Part shown: in pieces, positions 15,516 through 21,853 of the stretch
Layout: every line of letters starts with the position of its first letter
How positions within the stretch are numbered: position 1 is the first letter of the stretch
DNA from: a virus
Virus record (IMG/VR): IMGVR_UViG_3300017613_003336
Coordinates: 1-29,129 of that record
DNA: 29,129 bases
Direction: 5' to 3' (one strand)
The notes under the pieces: model-generated
Databases searched by the model: none
Told to the model about the DNA's origin: nothing
Seen by the model: the letters and a program-made list of their open reading frames with translations, nothing else
Made by a program: the position numbers and the translations under genes

Positions 15516-15830
15516 GCAGATTCGTCTGTTTATACGTTTGCTTTAAGTCGTTAACTGTCACAATTTCATACATTCTACTTACAATTACATGAAATAATAG
15601 GTTGATCTGAACCAATCTAACACCTCAAAGTGCGACGCTTTCGATATTAAAAGAAATTCATCGCACGCCCCGCTAAAAAACCATCCTGCCATACAGACAG
15701 GTCAAAACGTCTGGAAATATGACGGGGAGCGGGATACAGCGCATTCAGGCTATAGAAACCGCGCACCTGGTGCACCAGGTACCCGGACGGGATCCCAGAT
15801 GGCGATCCGGATGCAATGCATAGGCGTTGT
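15516..15830. other. non-coding gap with GC-rich, palindrome-containing segment
   Basis: 315 bases between TerL and the next promoter without a supported gene. The first ~130 are AT-rich and featureless. From about 15660 the sequence is GC-rich with several pairings: CCCGCT (15669-15674) with AGCGGG (15728-15733), CAGAC (15694-15698) with GTCTG (15709-15713), and a perfect 16-base palindrome ACCTGGTGCACCAGGT at 15765-15780. It may be a structured RNA, a packaging (cos/pac) site or an operator. No reading frame on either strand looks coding. Confidence 0.4.
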
Positions 15831-15867
15831 GTCCTTTCGACTCTTGGGGTCAACTTCGATCTTAGCA
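15831..15867 (+). promoter_or_regulatory. putative phage late promoter 4 (GTCCTTTC-N23-TTAGCA)
   Basis: GTCCTTTC at 15831-15838; at the same 23-base spacing the second box reads TTAGCA (15862-15867), a degenerate form of TTGCAT. The ATG at 15871 is only three bases further, so the transcript would have almost no leader. Confidence 0.55.
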
Positions 15868-15870
15868 ATC

Positions 15871-16185
15871 ATGAAGACCATTGGTGGTATCGATGCCATT
15901 CGTATGATGCAGGAGGTAAGTAAGCTGCCTGATGGAATGTTCAACATTGCATTCTACAAGTTCAACCGCACCACGGGAGAGGCCTCCACCAGGTTGCAGG
16001 TGCGAAAGGGATGCACGACCCGGGCACAGCTCCCCCAAGATCGATTCGAGATACCATCAGATAATTACTTCCTGTTCCAGGACGCAGATGCTAACCCGAA
16101 GACCTGCTTCAGGATGCTGTTACGCTTCATAGGCTTTCCCCCCGAGTACAATATGTTAAAAGTAAACTGGTTCAAAGATGAATGA
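15871..16185 (+). CDS. small phage protein upstream of portal, 104 aa
   Basis: A 104-residue protein starting MKTIGGIDAIRMMQEVS at 15871; a longer in-frame start at 15799 would run back through the promoter motif. It is mainly beta after an N-terminal helix (FNIAFYKFNRTTGEASTRLQVRKGC), with aromatic strands and a C-terminal segment FRMLLRFIGFPPEYNMLKVNWF. It overlaps the portal start by eight bases. Not recognised; position between TerL and portal suggests a head-related or packaging accessory protein. Confidence 0.6.
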   Translation: MKTIGGIDAIRMMQEVSKLPDGMFNIAFYKFNRTTGEASTRLQVRKGCTTRAQLPQDRFEIPSDNYFLFQDADANPKTCFRMLLRFIGFPPEYNMLKVNWFKDE

Positions 16186-17716
16186 TTTCCACATAGAGGG
16201 CAGCCTGGGTCACTACCGGGATGCGGACAACCTGATCACTTTTCAGATAGGTGCTACCACCCCTGGGGTGATTGATATCGACCGCTTCAATAATTTGAAC
16301 CTACCAGTGATGTATAAGGTGGGCCCCAATAAGATCCTGATCAAAGGGAATAATAATCTGCTTCCGGAAGAGATACAGCTGATGATTGGGGGCAACCGCC
16401 TGCTGCCCGAGCTGATCGAGAAGCAGGTGAGGATCCTCTATGGCCAGGGTCCCCATGTATACAAAAGAGAGATCAAGAAGAACCGCCTCATCCGCAACTG
16501 GGAGGACAACCCGGAGATCACATCCTGGATGAATGCCTGGCAGGGTCGTGGACTGCAGGACTCCATCGAGCAGTACTCCATGAAGGTCATACGTGACTTC
16601 TACCACTTTGAGGATTACTGGATCAAATGGCGCTATACACGGGCCAGGCGCACTGGTGGACCTATCCCGGTACTGGGACTGGAGCATGTCGATAACCGTC
16701 GGTGCCGGCTGGCTACCAAAAAGGAAATTGACATGGCTGATGATCCAGTAGACCAGGACTTCCAGACGGTGATATCAGGTAACTGGCAATATGGGAATGA
16801 ACGGAAGTTTAAAGTCTACAAACGTTTTAACCCGGCTAATCCTCTGCAGTCACCGATAGCTATCAGCTATCATAGCAATGCGACCGTGGGGCAGATCTAC
16901 GGAATCAATAAGATGTATGCCGGCATCAAGGACTGGCTAACAGGAATGAACCGTAATCCGAAATACATCAACTCCTTTCTGAAAAATTCACTGTCTGCCA
17001 AGATCCACCTGATCATCCCCGCTGAGTGGATGCAGCTCACTGAAGAGAAGCTCAAGCAGTACTGTGATGAGAATAAACTAAAGGAGGATGCTAGTGAGGC
17101 GCTGATCACGCTCAACGATATCGAAATCGGTACCGAGTACAAGGTCAGTGTGCGGGACAAGTACATCGCCTCGGAGATTAAGAAGCTGTCTACCTTCCTC
17201 ACCGGTGTAGAGAACCAGGGCAAGCTCTATGTGACCTATTCATACACAACTGGCGACGGGAATCCGGTACAGTGGAAGCTGGAGCCGATAGATCTCAAGT
17301 ATAAGGAGTTCATCTCTTCACTGACCGATTATGATAAGCGGGCCGATGAGGTGACCCTGGCTGCCAAGGGCCTCGATGCATCGATCAGCTCGATCTCCAA
17401 AGAAGGAGTGATATCCAAATCAGGAGCTGATCTGTACTACAATTATATCATCTATCTGCATAACCTCTATACAGCTGAGTCGATATGTAACGAAGCTATA
17501 AACCAGGCTGTACGTGTCAACTTCCCCAATGCTTATAACAGCGGGTACCGGGTAGGTTTCTATAATGAGATCCCATCCAGGCAAGAGGATGTGGCGCCGG
17601 ACGATCGTATGCAGAACAATCTTAACCAGGTTGCTCAGCAGGTATCAGGTGTGGCACAGCAAGTTTCCAGTGTGGCAGCCACCGTAGAGAAGCTAGAATC
17701 TAAGATAAACGCATAG
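16178..17716 (+). CDS. portal protein
   Basis: A 512-residue protein in portal position (after TerL, before connectors). It contains an N-terminal region with EEIQLMIGGNRLLPELIEKQVRILYGQGPHVYKRE (about 64-98). A central helical/beta stem region includes YWIKWRYTRARRTGGPIPVLGLEHVDNRRCRL (about 146-177), the 'P.d..R' type turn seen in Bacteroidota phage portals. A later long-helix region (residues 400-470) ends in NPxY-like polar turns. The last ~35 residues form a repetitive coiled coil (NQVAQQVSGVAQQVSSVAAT). It would form the dodecameric ring through which DNA enters. The family call rests on length, position and fold character rather than a unique motif. Confidence 0.75.
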   Translation: MNDFHIEGSLGHYRDADNLITFQIGATTPGVIDIDRFNNLNLPVMYKVGPNKILIKGNNNLLPEEIQLMIGGNRLLPELIEKQVRILYGQGPHVYKREIKKNRLIRNWEDNPEITSWMNAWQGRGLQDSIEQYSMKVIRDFYHFEDYWIKWRYTRARRTGGPIPVLGLEHVDNRRCRLATKKEIDMADDPVDQDFQTVISGNWQYGNERKFKVYKRFNPANPLQSPIAISYHSNATVGQIYGINKMYAGIKDWLTGMNRNPKYINSFLKNSLSAKIHLIIPAEWMQLTEEKLKQYCDENKLKEDASEALITLNDIEIGTEYKVSVRDKYIASEIKKLSTFLTGVENQGKLYVTYSYTTGDGNPVQWKLEPIDLKYKEFISSLTDYDKRADEVTLAAKGLDASISSISKEGVISKSGADLYYNYIIYLHNLYTAESICNEAINQAVRVNFPNAYNSGYRVGFYNEIPSRQEDVAPDDRMQNNLNQVAQQVSGVAQQVSSVAATVEKLESKINA

Positions 17717-17720
17717 AACC

Positions 17721-18620
17721 ATGGCATCAAACGACCTATTTAATACTACCCCAGATCTCAGGGCATACCTACCCATGATAGAGGCCGCAAAGCCACTTAC
17801 TGAGCTGGAGTTTGCCTTTCGGCAGCCGGAAGGGAAAATGAAGGAGATTATTGGAGAGGCCACCTACAACCAGATCATGGCTCATTACAAAGGCGGAACA
17901 ACGGTGGCCATCTTGGACAAAGCTGTGAAATACCTGCAGGGGGCCCTGGCTAACCTGGCTGGTGATGTGTTTTTCGTGATGGATGCAGGAGAACGCAACG
18001 ATGCCAAGAAATTGTTCAAGTACCAGGAGGACCAGCAACGTGCCATCTTCCATGATACAGCCAACGCTGAGATTGGTCAGCTGCTCACCACCCTGGATTC
18101 AGATACAAACACATTCTCTGATTGGGCCACCACAACATTCTACACTACGCGTCAACTTCAGATCATCAAGACACATACTGAATTTGGGAAGTATTACTCC
18201 ATCGATGAGTCGGCCTATTTCTTCTCCCGGGTGGTGTTCTTGATGAAGGAGATCACCATTGATAAGATCACTCCTCTTATCGGGGCTTATGCGGATCTGG
18301 ATGCTGGGACAGATGCTGCCATTATTGACCAGGTGAAAAAAGCCCTGGCATACCTAACCATGGCCATGGCTCTACGCCGGTTTGATTTTGTTGAACTCCC
18401 CAAGACTATCCGTAACAATGTATCTGATTCCAAATCCAGGACTATCCGTACTGGAGGAATGGAAGGTGCAGCAGTCCGCCGAATCTCTGAAGAGATTGAG
18501 GTGAGAGGGATGGGCTACCTGAATGTCCTGAGCCTGATGATGGAAAAGAAGAATACCGGTACCCTGGAGGAGCCCGATGAGATCAATGATGTAGATGAGC
18601 CATTCTACCTTCAAACATAA
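17721..18620 (+). CDS. head-tail connector-like protein (DUF6712-type), 299 aa
   Basis: A 299-residue, mainly helical protein beginning ASNDLFNTTPDLRAYLPMIE. The N-terminal helices (LTELEFAFRQPEGKMKEIIGEATYNQIMAHY) are followed by two duplicated-looking helical domains, about 60-150 and 155-235. The pattern resembles the DUF6712 proteins found after the portal in Bacteroides-type phages, with a role like the gp6-type adaptor ring. I give the DUF name from memory of the pattern, so it is tentative. It lies five bases after the portal gene and six before the next, so it belongs to the same unit. Confidence 0.6.
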   Translation: MASNDLFNTTPDLRAYLPMIEAAKPLTELEFAFRQPEGKMKEIIGEATYNQIMAHYKGGTTVAILDKAVKYLQGALANLAGDVFFVMDAGERNDAKKLFKYQEDQQRAIFHDTANAEIGQLLTTLDSDTNTFSDWATTTFYTTRQLQIIKTHTEFGKYYSIDESAYFFSRVVFLMKEITIDKITPLIGAYADLDAGTDAAIIDQVKKALAYLTMAMALRRFDFVELPKTIRNNVSDSKSRTIRTGGMEGAAVRRISEEIEVRGMGYLNVLSLMMEKKNTGTLEEPDEINDVDEPFYLQT

Positions 18621-18625
18621 CAATC

Positions 18626-19765
18626 ATGACTACGAAAAAAAATAACCCTGAAGCGAAAAAAGTTACTGGTAAAGCTCAAAAGAAGACTTCGAAAAAGCAA
18701 CCTTTTTCTAAAGCGAAGAAGGACGGTGTGGAAGCTCAAAAAGCCGCTTCAGAGGTTCAGAACGATGCTCCGGAAGAGCAAGACGGCATGCTGACACTAT
18801 ACCTGAAAAAGAAGAAATATCAGTTCCCCAACAGCTGGGAGAAGCTCACCCAGGAGCAATTTATCTACCTGGCAGGCCTACTCCGTGATTATCACCTGGG
18901 GATCCTCGATGCCGGTGAGGTTCGTATTCGCTATTTTCTCATGGTGGCTGGTCTGAAGCCGCGCAGGATCAGGCGCGCTGAGCGTGAGCAGCTCTTCACT
19001 GAGAATGTATACCGGGCAGCATCGAAGATCAATTTCTTTTTCAAGTATGAATACGAGAATAAGAAATCCTTCCACAACTTTCCAAAGGAGCTTCAGGAGC
19101 AGCTGCAGCATACCGATCCGGAGGAACTTCCAGCCAGTGTAGAGGTGAGGGCTGCACGTAAGATGAAACGCTCCCGTGAGGTCGATGTAGTATTTGCCCG
19201 CAACCTTGTGACTGAGCTTCCCGGGATCCACTCCATGAAAGCCTATCGCTTCAACATGGAGAATGGCTTCGTAGATACCTCCCTTACCGCGGCCCAGTAT
19301 GTTGATGCATACTCCGTATTTGAATCCTGGTCGGAAAAAAATGAGGTGATGAAGCTAGATCTGCTGTGCGCTATTCTCTACCAGGATAAAGACTACTCAT
19401 CTGAGAAAGCATATTCAAGAGTTGAGCTGGCCAGAACACTCTCTCCGGAGATAAAGGTGGCTGTCGTTCTTAACTACATGGCCATTCATGTATTCTTCGC
19501 TCAGCGGACCAAGTATGCAATCTTGTTTACCGGTACCGAAACCGACAAAACCGGGAAGATCTCCCTGGGATTTCATAACAGCATCTACTCCCTGATCAAA
19601 GCAGGTTATGGTGATGTTGAGAAGATGAACCTGGTGAAGTTCCTGGATCTAATGCTAAAGGAGCTGCAGGATGGTGTACAGGCCATGCACGCGAGTGAGA
19701 TGAAGATGGAGGACATAGCCGCTAAATCCAAGCTTTCCATACCACAGATAATAGCCCTGCTATGA
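18626..19765 (+). CDS. hypothetical phage protein with Lys-rich tail, 379 aa
   Basis: A 379-residue protein. Residues 1-55 are low-complexity Lys/Ala/Gln/Glu, histone-tail-like. From about 56 (MLTLYLKKKKYQFPNSWEKLTQEQFIYLAGLL) a globular helical domain follows, rich in charged helices to the end (MHASEMKMEDIAAKSKLSIPQIIALL). The 'P.sWeeLt.eQ' opening is common in Bacteroidota phage proteins of unknown role. It overlaps the next gene by four bases (ATGA). Position suggests neck or tail-joining function, but I cannot name a family. Confidence 0.55.
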   Translation: MTTKKNNPEAKKVTGKAQKKTSKKQPFSKAKKDGVEAQKAASEVQNDAPEEQDGMLTLYLKKKKYQFPNSWEKLTQEQFIYLAGLLRDYHLGILDAGEVRIRYFLMVAGLKPRRIRRAEREQLFTENVYRAASKINFFFKYEYENKKSFHNFPKELQEQLQHTDPEELPASVEVRAARKMKRSREVDVVFARNLVTELPGIHSMKAYRFNMENGFVDTSLTAAQYVDAYSVFESWSEKNEVMKLDLLCAILYQDKDYSSEKAYSRVELARTLSPEIKVAVVLNYMAIHVFFAQRTKYAILFTGTETDKTGKISLGFHNSIYSLIKAGYGDVEKMNLVKFLDLMLKELQDGVQAMHASEMKMEDIAAKSKLSIPQIIALL

Positions 19766-20328
19766 TCACCACTTCTGCTTTGCGCGATACCTTTGAGTAC
19801 TTTGCCAAGTTCCCGCTTCATGCCGGTGTGATGGAGATGTTCAATAACACCACTTCCAGCTATTTTGAGGAGGAATATCCTGCATTCCGGACCAAGATCC
19901 AGGATATGGCTGAACATTCCCTGGTCCCGGGGATCTCCGACTATGTATTCGGTGTGAATGAGAAGCTGGTGAAACAACGGATTCAACGGATCGATGGGTT
20001 CTACCTGTTTGTGGACTATGGCAGTATGTCAGATGAGCGTGATGAGTATAAGGTGAAAAAGCAATCGTTGATGATTGCTATCACTGTGGCCATCCCCCGG
20101 GATCCCGAAAGCATTGATGATATCGAGGCCTTGCTATATGCTGATCAGGCGCTGGACTTTATCCGGCAGATCCGGGCCAGGATGCTTTCTGATCAGAAGG
20201 AAGGCTGTGGCCTGCTGCAGCACCTGACCTTTCCAAATGAAATCACCCCGTTTTTTGCCCGCGAGCTCCAGAATTCGACCGGGTGGACCCTTTTATTCTC
20301 CAGGCAAGGGGTAGGATTGATAGAATGA
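19762..20328 (+). CDS. putative neck / tail-terminator protein, 188 aa
   Basis: A 188-residue alpha/beta protein. It opens with a helix (ALRDTFEYFAKFPLHAGVMEMF), continues with strands (FYLFVDYGSM; QSLMIAITVAIP) and has a helix at 125-150. It ends with paired strands (TFPNEITPFFARELQNSTGWTLLFSRQ). This order resembles tail-completion/terminator proteins that cap the tail tube, and the position after the connectors fits. The following gene is an AT-rich insertion, so this would originally have been next to the 21440 gene. Function is inferred. Confidence 0.55.
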   Translation: MITTSALRDTFEYFAKFPLHAGVMEMFNNTTSSYFEEEYPAFRTKIQDMAEHSLVPGISDYVFGVNEKLVKQRIQRIDGFYLFVDYGSMSDERDEYKVKKQSLMIAITVAIPRDPESIDDIEALLYADQALDFIRQIRARMLSDQKEGCGLLQHLTFPNEITPFFARELQNSTGWTLLFSRQGVGLIE

Positions 20329-20413
20329 TTCAGATCGGTTTTTGCTTCCGTAATGTTTTTGTACCTTGGATATACTTATTTATTTAATATCTGAAACAGA
20401 CATTCCACACATC

Positions 20414-21376
20414 ATGATAAGCGATTTCAAACCTGATTTTTATTGGATGCTAAGAGAAGCCAAAGGACTATATCCATGGGTAACCAATTCCCCACACAGA
20501 TTATTAAGGATCATGAGTTCATGGCATAGAAACCATTTCTTGTATTTTGAAGAAGATGGAAATAGCTTAGCTAGAACATTTATTACTGAACAGATTTTCA
20601 GAAATCAGTTGATAGATCTGTTTGTAAAGGCGTTAGTGAGAGCAGAAATTAGGTTCATTAGCAGGTATGTACCACAAAGAAGCCATGAAGAGAGATTAAC
20701 TGGGAGTCTCGTCTCAGAAATTGATAGTTCATTGTTTCTGATAAAAAAACAGATCAAAGAGAAATCACTTGAGATGTATGATGAACCAAAAACAATCGAT
20801 TTCTTCTACAAAGATCTATCCAGGGGTGGTAAAATTGAAAAAAACACTGGTGCTGATTTGGAATTTATACTAGTACTGGATTTACCTGATTATCCATTTA
20901 CAATAAGAAGTATTGTGCTTCAAGCTAAGAAGATCAGTAGTTCTGCTCAATTGGACATGCGACAATACGAAACTCTTTTGGAAAATAACGATGATGACTG
21001 TGCTTACTTATTTTATGATACGAATCTTAAAACTCTAACTTCTCCTATCATTTTAGGGCTTGAGGACTATGACTTGAAAAAGAATTATGAAAAGGCGAAG
21101 AGTAAAGGAAGCTCCTCCTTTTCAATCAAATATAAGGATATTCTAGACGGCAAACCACTCTCGCTTTTTATTTACAAGAGTCTATTTGAATCTTTCTATG
21201 GGAGGACTCATCATAGTTTCAAGAATGCCCTCGAGTACTTTGATAACCTAATGTATAGAGATAAGAGAATGATCCATGATGAGGATAGTTTTAATGGAAG
21301 ACTTGGTATCATCTCCATAGGCAAAAGCATTTCCTACTCTATCGTTAATAATGAGGTTCTATCACTTGATATCTAG
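20414..21376 (+). CDS. PD-(D/E)XK nuclease-like cargo protein
   Basis: A 320-residue protein starting at ATG 20414; an in-frame TTG at 20366 is a weaker start. The core reads NTGADLEFILVLD (Asp148), then SIVLQAKKI (Gln170, Lys172). That gives a D...QxK signature as in Mrr-like/PD-(D/E)XK nucleases, with a possible N-terminal helix acid (Glu102 in GSLVSEI). This is followed by a helix with QYETLLE and a strand CAYLFYDTN. It is much more AT-rich than the flanking tail genes and has its own downstream terminator, so it is a cargo gene (moron). The GAD...QAK pattern is reminiscent of DUF6615-like proteins seen in defence contexts. Exclusion of competing phages is a reasonable guess, not shown. 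No promoter of the late type precedes it. Confidence 0.6.
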   Translation: MISDFKPDFYWMLREAKGLYPWVTNSPHRLLRIMSSWHRNHFLYFEEDGNSLARTFITEQIFRNQLIDLFVKALVRAEIRFISRYVPQRSHEERLTGSLVSEIDSSLFLIKKQIKEKSLEMYDEPKTIDFFYKDLSRGGKIEKNTGADLEFILVLDLPDYPFTIRSIVLQAKKISSSAQLDMRQYETLLENNDDDCAYLFYDTNLKTLTSPIILGLEDYDLKKNYEKAKSKGSSSFSIKYKDILDGKPLSLFIYKSLFESFYGRTHHSFKNALEYFDNLMYRDKRMIHDEDSFNGRLGIISIGKSISYSIVNNEVLSLDI

Positions 21377-21399
21377 AGAAAACTCTTATCAAAGAAAAC

Positions 21400-21436
21400 G
21401 TCCTTTCCACATTGATCTATAGCCCCTTTTTTTGTA
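21400..21436 (+). promoter_or_regulatory. putative phage late promoter 5 (GTCCTTTC-N23-TTTGTA)
   Basis: GTCCTTTC at 21400-21407 and, 23 bases on, TTTGTA at 21431-21436, closer to the host TTTG box than to TTGCAT. The start ATG at 21440 is three bases downstream. The second box lies inside the 5' arm of the terminator of the cargo gene. Confidence 0.6.
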
Positions 21437-21476
21437 TGTATGCTTACCGAGCAATACAAAAAGGGGCTTTCTTTTT
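21421..21476 (+). terminator. terminator of the nuclease-like gene, overlapping next start
   Basis: AGCCCCTTTTTTTGTAT (21421-21437) pairs with ATACAAAAAGGGGCT (21454-21468), a 15-pair stem with a two-T bulge, followed by TTCTTTTTT. The loop and 3' arm contain the ATG and first codons of the 21440 gene. RNA started from promoter 5 at about 21440 would lack the 5' arm and escape termination. Confidence 0.85.
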
Positions 21477-21853
21477 TGGACCACTCCACCGAGGTCCTGG
21501 ACGACACTGCAGAGAAGTTGCTGAAGCAACAGCGTGGGATCCTTTCAACTTACTATAATCGCCGCACCGGCACCCTTCAATCACACCTTCAGTCTCATCC
21601 TTTTCATGTGAAGAAGAGTTCAGCCGGAGCTGACCTGGTAATTGATTACCTGGCACAGATCCGTTTCATGGATCTTCGAAAAACCGTCAAGGGCAAAAAC
21701 AAGAAGATCTACCACCCCATCTATAACAAGCCGCTATACGGATTCCTGTTTGGCTACGCATATTATCGGTTGCGAATGGGTCTCCTGGAATATCTCAGAC
21801 AGGAAACAACGGCTAAGGTTGACACCATCCACATAGTAATACCAGCATCATGA
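21440..21853 (+). CDS. neck/tail protein upstream of tape measure, 137 aa
   Basis: A 137-residue protein whose ATG lies in the loop of the preceding terminator; the first 10 codons encode MLTEQYKKGL from the hairpin's 3' arm. A TTG at 21476 is an alternative start. The sequence RRTGTLQSHLQSHPFHVKK followed by ADLVIDYLAQIRFMDLRK, and an aromatic helix YGFLFGYAYYRLRMGLLEYL, resembles HK97 gp10-like neck proteins (RTG...L motif then strands). It overlaps the tape-measure start by four bases. Function by position and pattern only. Confidence 0.6.
   Translation: MLTEQYKKGLSFLDHSTEVLDDTAEKLLKQQRGILSTYYNRRTGTLQSHLQSHPFHVKKSSAGADLVIDYLAQIRFMDLRKTVKGKNKKIYHPIYNKPLYGFLFGYAYYRLRMGLLEYLRQETTAKVDTIHIVIPAS

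Noticed and set aside
15647-15868. Minus-strand reading frames in the gap after TerL
   Set aside because: No coding character or domain, and they run across the palindrome and promoter motif.
20340-20413. Promoter of the nuclease-like gene (TTTTTG and TA-rich stretches)
   Set aside because: Several partial matches to TTTG/TAnnTTTG but none at the right spacing; left unannotated.
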